From Acidobacteriota bacterium (lineage in GTDB: Bacteria; Acidobacteriota; Vicinamibacteria; Vicinamibacterales; UBA2999), in contig CANIBQ010000010.1 in the NCBI GenBank assembly GCA_947465645.1, positions 1 to 64,000 on the forward strand: a DNA stretch of 64,000 bases. Direction: 5' to 3'. Shown here in pieces: positions 38,835 through 46,884 of this stretch (position 1 is the first letter of the stretch; each line of letters begins with the position of its first letter). The notes below the pieces were generated by a model, which did no database searches, was not told the DNA's origin, and saw only the letters and a program-made list of their open reading frames with translations. The translations under genes and the position numbers were made by a program.

Positions 38835-39683
38835 CTATCTCCCCTGTTGCTGCTGCTTCGCCTTGGCCCTGGCCTCGTCGCGGATGTCTTTCAGGTGCTG
38901 CAGGTCCTGGTTGTCCTCGTGGCACGCCACCTCGAGGATGTCACCCGTCTGGCGGTGGAACGGCATCTCGATCGTCCACGGCCTGGTGTAGACGACGGGA
39001 TCGGTCACCGTCGCCCGGTAGTTGATGGTGTCCGCGTCCACCGGCGTGAAGCGCTCGACCACCTGCTCGGCGTGACTGACGATGTCCCCGACCTCGTTCA
39101 GCCAGGTCTTGCCGTTGAAGTTCTTCGTCTCGACCACCAGCGTGTCGCCTTCCCAGCGGCCGACCGAGTCGCCCTGCCACAGGCGGACGTTGTCGGGAAT
39201 GTGCGGGCGCGAGGTCAGCGGGACGACGCGCCACGCCATGCGTTCGAAGAGGAACGCGATGTGCCCGCCGGTCTGGACGATGTGAAAGGGCGAGGGGACG
39301 TAGAACGAGCGCGGGACGCCGCCGGCGACGAAACAGTGCGCGGTCGGGTCGTCGTAGCCGCGCTCCGGCAGCCCGCGGCTTTTCCGCTCCGCCTCTGCCC
39401 ACGGCTGGAGCGGCAGCTTCTTGTCCACCGGATCGATGATCACGCCGCGTCCCGGCGGCAGGCCGAACTGCGGCGGATGGAACTCGAGCCCCCAGTTGGC
39501 GCCGCCGTTGTCGGAGGCGAAGTGTCCGTTGAAGTCGGGCTTGCCGTCGGGCAGCCTCTTGATCGGCCCCGCCGGCTTGCGCGCCGCCGCAGGCATCTCC
39601 TGGGCGCTGACGTCCATCGCCGCCGGAAGCAGCAGGGCCAGAGCCGCGATGCAATGGATGAATGTGCGAAGGCGGAGAATCAT
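38835..39683 (-). CDS. Secreted 'PDLSGVW'-family protein (variant PDFNGHF)
   Basis: 282 residues; the ATG at 39683 overlaps the upstream stop (ATGA). Signal peptide ILRLRTFIHCIAALALLLPAAMDVSAQ. Family segments: LPDGKPDFNGHF near residue 45, LPLQPWAEAE near 90, H-C-F-V-A-G-G-V-P-R near 118, R-W-E-G-D-T-L-V-V near 175, TDPVVYTRPWTIEMPF near 233 and a C-terminal AC-H-E-D-N-Q. The first motif has diverged from DLSGVW. It ends in a Gln-rich tail (QQQQGR). It lies 3 bases before the DUF6152 start. Function unknown. Confidence 0.82.
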   Translation of the reverse strand: MILRLRTFIHCIAALALLLPAAMDVSAQEMPAAARKPAGPIKRLPDGKPDFNGHFASDNGGANWGLEFHPPQFGLPPGRGVIIDPVDKKLPLQPWAEAERKSRGLPERGYDDPTAHCFVAGGVPRSFYVPSPFHIVQTGGHIAFLFERMAWRVVPLTSRPHIPDNVRLWQGDSVGRWEGDTLVVETKNFNGKTWLNEVGDIVSHAEQVVERFTPVDADTINYRATVTDPVVYTRPWTIEMPFHRQTGDILEVACHEDNQDLQHLKDIRDEARAKAKQQQQGR

Positions 39684-40522
39684 CGGCCTGGGTACCATGT
39701 GCGCGGATCGCGCTCGAAGGCGCCGTTGACTTCTTCGAGCTCCGCCTGGCAGTGATACTCGAGCAGCCGGTCCATGTCCTTGTGCCGGTAGAGCGGCATG
39801 CTCATCGTCCAGGGCCGGGAGAAGGTTTTCGGATCCGTCACGGTGACCTCGTACTGAATGGTATCCGGGTCGCGCATGGTGTAGCGCTCGACCAGGGTCA
39901 TCGCTTCGCTGTGGAAGTTGCCCGCCATGTCGAACCAGGTGCGGTCGTTGTGGTTGGTCACGTTCACGACCAGCGAGTCGCCCTGCCACGCCCCGCGCGC
40001 GTCGCCCATCCAGAAGTCGATGCCGTCGGCCGGCTTGCTGCCGTTGGTGTGGATGATCCGGTGCACCAGCGACCACTCGAAGGTCATCGCCACCGTCTCC
40101 GCGGTCTGGAAGATCTGGAAGGGGTGCTCCATGTACATGATCCGCGGCACGCCCGGGAGGTAACAGCTGGCGAGCGGATCGGCCTCGTAGCGCATGGCGA
40201 AATTCTGCTCGCGCTGTTTCGCCGCCGCCGGCAGATAGGGAATCGTTCCGCCCTGCACCACGCCCTTGCCGGGCGGCATCAGGTGCCGGGCGGCGTGATC
40301 CTCGAGGCCGTAGGCGGCGCGGTTGCGCACCTGCCAGATCCCCTGCAGGTCGGGCCTGCCGTCGGCGGTTCGCGGCAGGGCGCGCGCCGCGGCGGCCGCG
40401 GGGGCGGGGGACGCGGCCGTCGTGCCCGGCCCAGCAGTGTTTTGGCCGAGAGTACGCGGCGCACAGGACACCGCCAGCAGCGCGGTCACGACGAACGGGA
40501 CAAAGAGTCGCAAGACCCGCAA
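39680..40522 (-). CDS. 'PDLQGIW'-family lipoprotein
   Basis: 280 residues. MRVLRLFVPFVVTALLAVSC is a lipoprotein signal (lipobox A-V-S-C). An Ala/Pro/Thr linker precedes RTADGRPDLQGIW near residue 60, L-A-S-C-Y-L-P-G-V-P-R near 125, AWQGDSLVVNVTNH near 190, TVTDPKTFSRPWTMSMPLYR near 237 and EYHCQAELEE near 262. It is the third member of the family in this window (others at 1606 and 38835) and the first gene of its operon. Three conserved Cys/His-containing segments suggest a metal or redox site, which is inference. Confidence 0.82.
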   Translation of the reverse strand: MRVLRLFVPFVVTALLAVSCAPRTLGQNTAGPGTTAASPAPAAAAARALPRTADGRPDLQGIWQVRNRAAYGLEDHAARHLMPPGKGVVQGGTIPYLPAAAKQREQNFAMRYEADPLASCYLPGVPRIMYMEHPFQIFQTAETVAMTFEWSLVHRIIHTNGSKPADGIDFWMGDARGAWQGDSLVVNVTNHNDRTWFDMAGNFHSEAMTLVERYTMRDPDTIQYEVTVTDPKTFSRPWTMSMPLYRHKDMDRLLEYHCQAELEEVNGAFERDPRTWYPGR

Positions 40523-40542
40523 AGTGTACTACAGGGAAAAAG

Positions 40543-41457
40543 CTAGATTCCCTCGATGTCCTCCAGTGTCGGGACCGAGGCCATCGCCCCGAGTTTGGTG
40601 CAGCTGATGGCGGCCGCCGCGTTCGCAAACCGCAGGATGTCGGCCGGCGCATCGCCGCGCAGCAGCGCGTAGATAAAGCCCGCGCGGAAGACATCGCCCG
40701 CCCCGGTCGTATCGGCGACCTTCACCTGCCGCGCGGGCTCGTGATGCAGGCGGTCTCCCGCGAGGAGCATCGCTCCCCTCGGGCCGAGCGTCACGCACAG
40801 CATGCCCTCATGCTCGCGGCGCACCTTGCGAAGCGCTCGCTCGAAATCAGCCTCCCCGGTCACCGCCTGGAGCGTGTGCTCCGCGAAAATCGGCACCGTC
40901 ACCGACGCGATCAGCTCCGCGGTGCGGCTGGTGAGCTGCTCGATGTCGCTGGTTACCGGTATCCCGGCCTCGCGCCCCAATCTCGCCGCCCGCATCGCCG
41001 CATCCTGATCCACGTCGTCCACGTGCACCAGCCGCGCGCGTGCGATCAGCGCCGCGCCCGGCTGGATGGGGTCGAGCACCAGCGATGGATCCCGATCCCA
41101 GAGGACGACGCGCTCGCCGTGGTGCTGATCGAGGAGGATGACCGCGTAAGGGTTGGGCGCGCTGCCGGTGACGGCGTGCTCGAGGCCGACGTTGCGGCGC
41201 GTGAGCTCGTCGCGCATCAGCGCGCCGTTCTCGTCCGCGCCGAACACGCCGACGTAGGTCGTCCGCAACCCCATCGCCGCGCATGCGCTCAACGTGGTCG
41301 TCGTCTGGCCGCCGCACGATACCAGCCGGCTGCCGATCCGCATCTTGGCGGTGGGACCGTCGGGCTGTGGATACCCGGGAAGGCGGTAGACGTAGTCCAC
41401 CGAGTTGGCCCCGACTCCGACGACATCCCAGTGTTTATCCCGAGGAGACACCGTCAA
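40543..41457 (-). CDS. PfkB-family carbohydrate kinase
   Basis: 304 residues. Ribokinase fold: GVGANSVDYVYRLPGYPQPDG at the start, GSRLVSCGGQTTTTLSACAAMGL (substrate glycine motif), TLGPRGAML, and PfkB signature 2 DTTGAGDVFRAGFIYALL with the catalytic Asp. Cytoplasmic ATP-dependent sugar or nucleoside kinase; the substrate cannot be told from sequence. It lies 20 bases upstream of the 40522 lipoprotein on the same strand, so it may head that transcript. Confidence 0.9.
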   Translation of the reverse strand: MTVSPRDKHWDVVGVGANSVDYVYRLPGYPQPDGPTAKMRIGSRLVSCGGQTTTTLSACAAMGLRTTYVGVFGADENGALMRDELTRRNVGLEHAVTGSAPNPYAVILLDQHHGERVVLWDRDPSLVLDPIQPGAALIARARLVHVDDVDQDAAMRAARLGREAGIPVTSDIEQLTSRTAELIASVTVPIFAEHTLQAVTGEADFERALRKVRREHEGMLCVTLGPRGAMLLAGDRLHHEPARQVKVADTTGAGDVFRAGFIYALLRGDAPADILRFANAAAAISCTKLGAMASVPTLEDIEGI

Positions 41458-41532
41458 ATGCTAGCTGCCTTTGCGTCCAATGGGACCAAACGCGTCCCAC
41501 CGGTGACGAACCGCTGATGAACGCTTGACGCC

Positions 41533-42105
41533 ATGACCTTCACCACCGATATTGCCATGATGGACCCTGCGTCCCGGCGTGTCAGCTTCCGGCTGATCGC
41601 CGGCGTCTCCACCGCGCTCGGGATCTTCTCGACCTTCCAGGCGTACAACTACGTCTCGCTGTTCACCGAGCGCGACCCCTCGTTCCCGATGCTGCTCGCG
41701 CTCAACGTGACCTACTGGTATGCGTGGGCGGTGCTCGTCCCCGGGATCATCTGGATGGCGCGCCGTTACCCCTTCGGGCGCGAGACGTGGCGCCGCGCGA
41801 TCGCCTTCCACATGCTCGGCGTCGTCGGGTGTACGTTCATGCACTCGGTGCTGACGATCGGGATGCGCGTGCCGATCCAGCTGTACTTCGAGCGCCCCGC
41901 GAGCTTTCTCATGGGGTTCCAGGAGCTGTTCTTCCTCTATTTCGACTGGGAGATGATGACCTACTGGGCCATCGTCGGCCTCAGCCACGCGATCGATTTT
42001 CACCACGAGTCGCAGGAGCGGGAGCTGACGACGGCGCAGCTGCAGACGCGGCTGGCGGAGGCGAGCCTGCAATCGCTGCAGCGCCAGCTGCGAAGCATCC
42101 CGTAG
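41533..42105 (+). pseudogene. LytS/YehU-type sensor histidine kinase, truncated before the catalytic domain
   Basis: 190 residues remain. Four hydrophobic helices (about 18-40, 56-75, 92-112, 133-155) precede a coiled coil, ELTTAQLQTRLAEASLQSLQ, and the chain stops at R-Q-L-R-S-I-P. In intact relatives this helix runs into Q-L-x-P-H-F-L-F-N-T, the His_kinase site, and then HATPase_c. All of that is missing. The stop codon is provided by the first bases of the REP element beginning at 42102, and a RAYT gene follows, so the loss coincides with that insertion. No kinase remainder and no LytTR regulator is found beyond it. Confidence 0.75.
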
Positions 42106-42124
42106 TGTCCGGCTTTAGCCGGAC
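42102..42124 (-). repeat. REP palindrome 1
   Basis: GTAGT followed by GTCCGGCT-TT-AGCCGGAC, a perfect 8-bp stem. It supplies the stop of the truncated kinase (42103-42105); the loop holds the RAYT stop codon, and the last three RAYT codons (Arg-Ser-Gly) are REP sequence. Confidence 0.85.
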
Positions 42125-42624
42125 CTCATCCAGCGTTCGTTCAGCTGCACCCCCTCAACGATCTCGTCGACGGTATACACACTGGATCCAAAGAACGGGT
42201 ATTCCCCGACCCGCGAGGCAAGATGCGCCCGGACCGGGTTCTCGAGAATGTACCGCGCGACACCGAGCGTCGCATCTTCCTCTCGCAACGTCCGTTCGAA
42301 GCCATACCGCTGCCACAGCACCGCGCCAAACGTTTTCTTGTAGTAGAAGCCCGAGAATTGTTTCGCGCGGGCGATGAATCGTCGGCCGTCCGAATCGTCA
42401 CGCTGGCCCTCGATCAGAAGATGGAGGTGGTCGGGCATGAAGCAGTACGCAATAAGTGCGAAATGTTCGTCGGCCGCTGCGCGCAGAATTTGCGCGAGAG
42501 CAACGTCGACACGCTCCCGGGTGACAAAGAGGAGATGTCGCCGATAGGTGCAGAACGTCAAGAAATACCGATGGAGACCGATGTAGTCAAAGTGTTTGAG
42601 ATGGTCCGGCTTGCCCGTGAGCAT
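42115..42624 (-). CDS. REP-associated tyrosine transposase (RAYT, Y1/IS200-like)
   Basis: 169 residues. HUH nuclease signature YCFMPDHLHLLIEG (His-Leu-His near residue 62), catalytic Tyr expected in the helix with KQFSGFYYKKTFGAVLWQRYGFERTLR, and the family start YFLTFCTYRRHLLF. RAYTs cut and join single-stranded REP hairpins. All motifs seem intact and the frame is open, so activity is possible. The start at 42624 has no strong Shine-Dalgarno, in keeping with low expression. Confidence 0.9.
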   Translation of the reverse strand: MLTGKPDHLKHFDYIGLHRYFLTFCTYRRHLLFVTRERVDVALAQILRAAADEHFALIAYCFMPDHLHLLIEGQRDDSDGRRFIARAKQFSGFYYKKTFGAVLWQRYGFERTLREEDATLGVARYILENPVRAHLASRVGEYPFFGSSVYTVDEIVEGVQLNERWMRSG

Positions 42625-42656
42625 GAGGCGACGGCGGCAAGCGTTGGGCCGTCTAG

Positions 42657-42753
42657 GTCCGGCTAAAGCCGGGACACTACGTACGTCAGACGGTCCGGCT
42701 GAAGCCGGACACTACGTACGTCACGCGGAAGTCCGGCTGAAGCCGGACGCTAC
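42657..42753 (+). repeat. REP palindromes 2-4 in tandem
   Basis: Three copies at 42657-42680, 42693-42715 and 42731-42753, spaced 36 and 38 bases, each GTCCGGCT..AGCCGGAC followed by (A/G)CTAC and a GTACGT(C) spacer. Copy 2 has one extra G in the right arm; copy 4 has GCTAC in place of ACTAC. All face opposite to REP 1. Confidence 0.88.
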
Positions 42754-42764
42754 GTACGAGGCGC

Positions 42765-43589
42765 TCAGACCCGGGCGGGCTTCGCGCGTTCCCAGCCTTT
42801 GTAGGTCCCGAGCACGCGGACCCATTTCGCGAACTCGCCGAGCTGGGTGAGGGCGCGGGCGGTGGGGAGGTCTTCCCTTCGCGCGTCGATGTCCACGTAA
42901 AACAGGTATTCCCACGGCGTGCCGCGGATCGGCCGGCTCTCGAGCTTGGTCAGGTTGATGTCGCGCAGCGCGAACACGCTCAGCGCCTTGAACAGCGATC
43001 CGGGCGTGCTGGGCAGCGCGAAGACGATCGTCGTCTTGTTGGCGTCGTCCGACGTGGTGCCGCCGATCACGAAGAAGCGCGTGATGTTGAACTCGAAGTC
43101 CTGCACGGCTTCCTGGATCACCTCGAGGCCGAACACGTCGGCCGCGCGGCGCGAGGCCAGCGCCGCGGCGCCCGCCAGCTTCTGCTCGGCCACCAGCTTG
43201 GCGCCGCCGGCGGTGTCGTAGACCGCTTCCACGGTGACGCCGAGATCCTTCAGGAACCGCTCGCACTGGGCCAGCGCCTGGGGATGCGAGTAGACGATCT
43301 TGATGTCCTGGAGCTTGGTCCCGGGCAGCGCCTGCAGGCAATGGACGACGTCGAGCTCGATCTCGCCGGTGATCGGGATGTCGTGGTCCACCAGCAGGTC
43401 GTAGTTGCGGTGAATCGTGCCGCCGATGGAGTTTTCCATCGGCACGACGCCGTGCGTCGCGCGCTTCTTCAGCACCGCGTCGAACACCTCGTCAAAGGTC
43501 ATGCACGGCAGCGTGTCCGCGTGCGGCGCGTACTGCCGCGCCGCCGCTTCGCTGTAGGCGCCCGGTTCACCCTGATAAGCCAGTCTCAC
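42765..43589 (-). CDS. pheA: Prephenate dehydratase PheA (EC 4.2.1.51)
   Basis: 274 residues, monofunctional. The catalytic part (1-185) shows LAYQGEPGAYSEAAARQY, VPMENSIGGTIHRNYDLL, YSHPQALAQCERFL, YDTAGGAK, ALASRRAADVFGLEV and the catalytic T-R-F in NITRFFVIGG. The C-terminal ACT domain (about 195-270) has PGSLFKALSVFALRDINLTKLESRPIRG, the phenylalanine-binding ESRP motif, so feedback inhibition is expected. It lies downstream of the REP cluster and a paired-hairpin element. Confidence 0.93.
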   Translation of the reverse strand: MRLAYQGEPGAYSEAAARQYAPHADTLPCMTFDEVFDAVLKKRATHGVVPMENSIGGTIHRNYDLLVDHDIPITGEIELDVVHCLQALPGTKLQDIKIVYSHPQALAQCERFLKDLGVTVEAVYDTAGGAKLVAEQKLAGAAALASRRAADVFGLEVIQEAVQDFEFNITRFFVIGGTTSDDANKTTIVFALPSTPGSLFKALSVFALRDINLTKLESRPIRGTPWEYLFYVDIDARREDLPTARALTQLGEFAKWVRVLGTYKGWERAKPARV

Positions 43590-43616
43590 GTCTTGTTCTC
43601 CGTTCTTTTCTCTCTT

Positions 43617-43669
43617 GTGGGGCGGACCTTGTCAGGTCCGCCCGGCGAGCCTGACAAGGCTCGCCCCAC
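43617..43669. repeat. 53-bp paired-hairpin (BIME-like) element, copy B
   Basis: GTGGGG (43617-43622) pairs with CCCCAC (43664-43669). Hairpin 1 is GGCGGACC/GGTCCGCC (43621-43628 with 43635-43642), loop TTGTCA. Hairpin 2 is GGCGAGCC/GGCTCGCC (43644-43651 with 43658-43665), loop TGACAA. Length and layout equal copy A at 24887, with compensatory stem changes. A partial further unit (GGCCCGCCCCACAC) follows. It lies between two minus-strand genes, upstream of pheA. Confidence 0.8.
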
Positions 43670-43694
43670 ACAAGGCCCGCCCCACACGACGTCT

Positions 43695-44141
43695 CTACTC
43701 TTGGTCCGGCTGAAGCCGGACACTACTTCCGTCGCTCGCGGCGGCGCGGGCGCGGATCGATCCGCCGAGCAGCATCGCCGGTCCCGTCAGCACGACCAGG
43801 GCCACCCGCATCCAGACCGGCGTGAACGCCGCAAACTCGCCGACGGTAAAGCCCCAGATGAACGACAGCGTCTGTGCCGCCGCGGCAATCGCGGCGTGCC
43901 GCATCTCGTTGGTCTGCGCCACCTTCGCCGTCAGGTAGCCGCCGAGGATCGCGGCGAGCGTGTTGTACACGAGCTTGGCCGCAAGGATACCGGGTTGGTT
44001 GCGAATCGCGAAGTACCCCGCCATGTCGTTGACCTCCCCGCCCGCCACGGCCTTCACCAGCGTGAACTCGAGCGGCTCGACGACCAGAGAAATCAGCCCG
44101 AGACCAGCGAGGACGGCGACGACGCTGCGGATGAGGGTCAC
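43695..44141 (-). CDS. Small integral membrane protein, unknown
   Basis: 148 residues from the GTG at 44141, which overlaps the iron-exporter stop (GTGA). Four hydrophobic helices: LIRSVVAVLAGLGLISLVVEPL, GILAAKLVYNTLAAILGGYLTAK, AAIAAAAQTLSFIWGFTVGEF and WMRVALVVLTGPAMLLGG. No known transporter motif. Translational coupling to the ferritin-VIT1 gene suggests a shared role, perhaps in metal handling. Its last nine residues (SVRLQPDQE) and approach to the stop are read from REP 5, so the native C-terminus was probably replaced. Confidence 0.7.
   Translation of the reverse strand: MTLIRSVVAVLAGLGLISLVVEPLEFTLVKAVAGGEVNDMAGYFAIRNQPGILAAKLVYNTLAAILGGYLTAKVAQTNEMRHAAIAAAAQTLSFIWGFTVGEFAAFTPVWMRVALVVLTGPAMLLGGSIRARAAASDGSSVRLQPDQE
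43704..43726 (+). repeat. REP palindrome 5, inside a gene end
   Basis: GTCCGGCT-GA-AGCCGGAC-ACTAC, identical to REP 3. Read on the minus strand it encodes S-V-R-L-Q-P-D at the end of the 43695 membrane protein. Confidence 0.85.
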
Positions 44142-45235
44142 AGCCTGCCCAGGAGATCGCCGAGGACATACCCGGCGGCGGCCACGCCGAAGCCCACCAG
44201 GAACATGTCGCGCCCGCTCGCCCAGAGGCCACGGCCGGTGAAGACGCTGCGGGCGGCGCCGACGCCGAAGTGCGCCAGCATGCTGACCGTCAGCGACACC
44301 CAGATTGCCGCCCCGGGCTCCATCATCAGGAACGGCACGATCGGAATCACCGCGCCCACGGCGGTGGCGCTGCCGGTCACCAGGCCGTCGGCGAGCGGCG
44401 TGACGGCCGGCGGATGGATCCCCAGCTCCTCCTGCACCTTGGTCGCGAGCGCCTGCTCCGGATTCTTCATCATCGCCTTCGCGGTCTCGCGCGCGCGCTC
44501 GGCCGTCAGCCCCTTCGCCTCGAGAATGATCGCCAGTTCCTGCTCTTCGAGATCCGGCATCAGCCGCATCTCTTCCTTCTCGATGGCGATCTGCCGCGCC
44601 GCGACCTCGGCCTCGCTCTTGGCCGCGAGGAATCCACTCGATCCCATCGACAGCGCATCCGCCATCGCCCCGGCCATGCCCGTGACGACCACCAGGTGCG
44701 GCGCGACGTCGGCGCCGACGACCCCCGCCACCAACCCGAAGTTGGCCGTCAGGCCGTCGTTGAACCCATAGACGACGCTGCGAAGGTAGCCGGAACCGGT
44801 GGTGACATGCCACGGCTCGCCTTCGCGCCCCATCGACTCGGAGAGATTCTGCGCGTGCTCGGCCGACTCGGTGGCGATCGCCATCGCCGCCTCCCGGGTC
44901 GATTTCTGCTTGGACTTGCGGGCGAGACGGAGGTAGGCGCCGACTTCCTGCGCCTCCTGGCGGACGATGATCGGCAGCACGGCCGAGGATCCGAAGCGTT
45001 GCCCGGCCCAGGCCAGCATCCGCGTCTGGAAGGAGGGCGAGTGGTCGGGCACCGACGCGCCAGCCGCCTGGAACAAGCCGCGCCATCGCTCGACGTGCGC
45101 GTCTTCCACGTGGGCGAGCCGCTCGAATATCGATCGCCGTGTCTCGTCCCGCTCGGCGGCGGCAAGCTGGCGATACAGCCACGCGGCGTCCATCTCGTCG
45201 CGGTAATACTCGGTCCAGAGTGGATCAACGGCCAC
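44138..45235 (-). CDS. mbfA: Ferritin-like/VIT1 fusion iron exporter (MbfA type)
   Basis: 365 residues. The N-terminal 140 are a rubrerythrin-like four-helix bundle with diiron ligands: EYYRDEMDAAWLYRQLAAAE, HVEDAHVERW (E..H), EAQEVGAYLRLA and ATESAEHAQN. The C-terminal 200 are VIT1/CCC1: SVVYGFNDGLTANFGLVAGVVG, ADALSMGSSGFLAAKSE, EEQELAIILEAKG, then PFLMMEPGAAIWVSLTVSM and two more helices. This is the MbfA architecture, which exports Fe2+ and protects against iron and H2O2 stress. No Irr-type operator was identified. Confidence 0.87.
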   Translation of the reverse strand: MAVDPLWTEYYRDEMDAAWLYRQLAAAERDETRRSIFERLAHVEDAHVERWRGLFQAAGASVPDHSPSFQTRMLAWAGQRFGSSAVLPIIVRQEAQEVGAYLRLARKSKQKSTREAAMAIATESAEHAQNLSESMGREGEPWHVTTGSGYLRSVVYGFNDGLTANFGLVAGVVGADVAPHLVVVTGMAGAMADALSMGSSGFLAAKSEAEVAARQIAIEKEEMRLMPDLEEQELAIILEAKGLTAERARETAKAMMKNPEQALATKVQEELGIHPPAVTPLADGLVTGSATAVGAVIPIVPFLMMEPGAAIWVSLTVSMLAHFGVGAARSVFTGRGLWASGRDMFLVGFGVAAAGYVLGDLLGRL

Positions 45236-45249
45236 GGCGGCATGCTATC

Positions 45250-45320
45250 AACCAAACTCCCAACCCCCAAACGCCAACTCCCAACGCTTGGGTATTGGTG
45301 GTTGGAAATTGGGAGTTGAG
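45250..45320. repeat. ACTCCCA heptamer array with inverted arms
   Basis: Left half is made of CAAACTCCCAAC-type units and right half of TTGGGAGTT-type units, period 7-8, so the two halves can pair imperfectly. It lies between two minus-strand genes. The same unit recurs at 46209-46268. Confidence 0.65.
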
Positions 45321-45327
45321 TGGGGCG

Positions 45328-46182
45328 TCAGCCTAGAAACTGCCAGCCGTGCAGGACGGAGGCGGCGATGGAGAGAAGGGAGAGGGCGAGGCAGCCGACG
45401 GCGATCGCGATGTGATCGACGCGCTCGGGCTTCATCGGGTCGAGTACCCGCGCCGCGAGGTAGCCGCCGGCGAACCCGCCGCCGTGCGCGTAGTTGTCGA
45501 TTCCCGGCAGCAGGAAGCCGTAGACCGCGAGCATCAGGATGTAACTGCTCGCCTGGCTGCGCGCCATGCTGCTGCCGGTGCGGTGCCCGTAGGCGAGCAT
45601 GGCGCCGATCAGGCCGGCGATGGATGCCGAGGCGCCGACGGTGAACTGCCCGCCGCGCAGGAAGAAGAAGCCCGGAAGATACGCGCCCGCAAACGAGCTC
45701 AGCGCGAAGCCGCCGACAGCACCGGCGGTGTAGATGATCACCATCCGCCCAGGGCCGAACAGATCCGCGGTCATCGGTGCGAGCTGCCGCACCGCCATCA
45801 TGTTGAAGACGATGTGCAGCACCCCCGCGTGGAGCCAGGCCGCGCTCAGCACCGTCCACCAGCGCCCGGCCGCGAACACCGGCACCGAGCCACTGGCGCC
45901 GAACAGGAACAGCGCCTGGCGGTTCGGGGAGAACATCGAGAACAGGCCCCCCATGCCGATGTCGCCGCGCGAGGCGAGCAGCGTGAGCACGAAGATCGTG
46001 GCGCAGGTGCCGATCACGAACGGCACGAACCCGAGGTCGCCGCCAAGCGATCGCAACATCGGCGCGAAGCCCCAGAGTCCGGGGTTGCGGCGGTTGCAGT
46101 TGTAGCAGCGATCGTCGTTGACGCCCACCAGCACGCCGCACGACGTGCAGATGACCGATCCTTCCCGCTGACGCTTCAGCAC
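45328..46182 (-). CDS. Rhomboid-family intramembrane serine protease with zinc ribbon
   Basis: 284 residues from a GTG. An N-terminal zinc ribbon, C-T-S-C-G and C-Y-N-C (residues 12-29), precedes six or more helices. Rhomboid features: W-L-H-A-G-V-L-H-I-V-F-N-M-M-A near 118, the nucleophile in G-A-S-A-S-I-A-G (about 184-191) and the catalytic His in N-Y-A-H-G-G-G-F-A-G-G near 230. It should cleave transmembrane substrates. It is separated from ubiX by a divergent gap filled with the ACTCCCA array, where its promoter must lie. Confidence 0.87.
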   Translation of the reverse strand: MLKRQREGSVICTSCGVLVGVNDDRCYNCNRRNPGLWGFAPMLRSLGGDLGFVPFVIGTCATIFVLTLLASRGDIGMGGLFSMFSPNRQALFLFGASGSVPVFAAGRWWTVLSAAWLHAGVLHIVFNMMAVRQLAPMTADLFGPGRMVIIYTAGAVGGFALSSFAGAYLPGFFFLRGGQFTVGASASIAGLIGAMLAYGHRTGSSMARSQASSYILMLAVYGFLLPGIDNYAHGGGFAGGYLAARVLDPMKPERVDHIAIAVGCLALSLLSIAASVLHGWQFLG

Positions 46183-46208
46183 GCCTGTGATGATAGCCTT
46201 TACAAACG

Positions 46209-46268
46209 CCCAACTCCCAAAGAGCCCACTCCCGAATTGGGAGTTGGGAGTTGCGGAGTTGGGAGTTC
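46209..46268. repeat. ACTCCCA heptamer array with inverted arms, divergent promoter region
   Basis: CAACTCCCAA and CCACTCCCG units are followed by four TTGGGAG/GCGGAG-type units of period 7. The halves are inverted, as at 45250. It fills most of the gap between rhomboid (46182) and ubiX (46275), so promoters for both must overlap it. Confidence 0.65.
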
Positions 46269-46274
46269 ACACCA

Positions 46275-46853
46275 ATGCGGCTAATCGTCGGCATCTCGGG
46301 CGCGACAGGCGTCATCTACGGAATCCGGTTGCTGGAGCGGCTGCGGGAGAGCGGCGTCGAAACGCATCTCGTGATCAGCCGGTGGGGCGGGCGCACGATG
46401 CTCCACGAGACAACGTATTCCCGCGAGCAGGTGGAAGCGCTGGCGCACGTGACCTACGCGCCCGGGGACATGGGCGCGGCGATTTCGAGCGGATCGTTTC
46501 AGACCGCGGGCATGATCATCGCGCCGTGCAGCGCCAAGACGCTCGCCGCCATCGCGCACGGGTACGGCGACAGCCTGATCCACCGCGCCGCCGACGTCGT
46601 GCTCAAGGAACGGCGGAAGCTGGTGATGTCGGTGCGCGAAGCGCCGCTGAGCGACATCCACCTCGAGAACATGCTGAAGCTCTCACGCATGGGCGCGGTC
46701 ATGCTGCCGCCGCTGCCCGCCTTCTACCACAAGCCCGAATCGATCGCCGACATCGTCGATCACACGGTGACGCGGATGATGGATCAGTTCGGCATCGAGG
46801 TGGCCGATGCCGCGCGGTGGACGGGGGAGATGGGCGTGGGGGGAGGGGACTAG
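46275..46853 (+). CDS. ubiX: Flavin prenyltransferase UbiX (EC 2.5.1.129)
   Basis: 192 residues from the ATG at 46275. MRLIVGISGATGVIYGIRLLERL binds FMN, followed by VISRWG, the central SGSFQTAGMIIAPCSAKTLAAIAHGY, RRKLVMSVREAPLSDIHLENMLKLSRMGAVMLPPLPAFYHKP and VDHTVTRMMDQFG. UbiX makes prenylated FMN for UbiD-type decarboxylases acting on aromatic or alpha,beta-unsaturated acids. No ubiD partner is in the window. Confidence 0.93.
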   Translation: MRLIVGISGATGVIYGIRLLERLRESGVETHLVISRWGGRTMLHETTYSREQVEALAHVTYAPGDMGAAISSGSFQTAGMIIAPCSAKTLAAIAHGYGDSLIHRAADVVLKERRKLVMSVREAPLSDIHLENMLKLSRMGAVMLPPLPAFYHKPESIADIVDHTVTRMMDQFGIEVADAARWTGEMGVGGGD

Positions 46854-46882
46854 GTCAGAGGGTAAAGGTCAAAGGTCAAAGG
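46851..46882. repeat. AAAGGTC heptamer array between convergent genes
   Basis: Three to four AAAGGTC units, period 7, fill the 31 bases between the ubiX stop and the stop of the coiled-coil gene. Same unit as at 15882 and 31315. Confidence 0.75.
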
Positions 46883-46884
46883 GC

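Larger units (their letters stand above)
42102..42680. mobile_element. RAYT/REP element bounded by inverted REP palindromes
   Basis: A 579-bp unit with a REP palindrome in one orientation at 42102-42124 and the opposite orientation at 42657-42680, enclosing one gene on the minus strand for a Y1 transposase. This is the known REPtron layout, in which the transposase acts on flanking REP hairpins. It sits exactly at the break of the 41533 kinase. Two further REPs follow at 42693 and 42731. Confidence 0.75.

Noticed and set aside
42657..42753. Three repeats with 36-38-base spacing resembling a CRISPR array
   Set aside because: Spacers are near-identical GTACGT-type sequence, repeats are REP palindromes found singly elsewhere, and there are no cas genes.
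46275..46853. UbiX taken as part of the LigJ-type aromatic pathway
   Set aside because: It is 40 kb away, has no UbiD partner nearby and also serves ubiquinone-type synthesis, so no link can be claimed.
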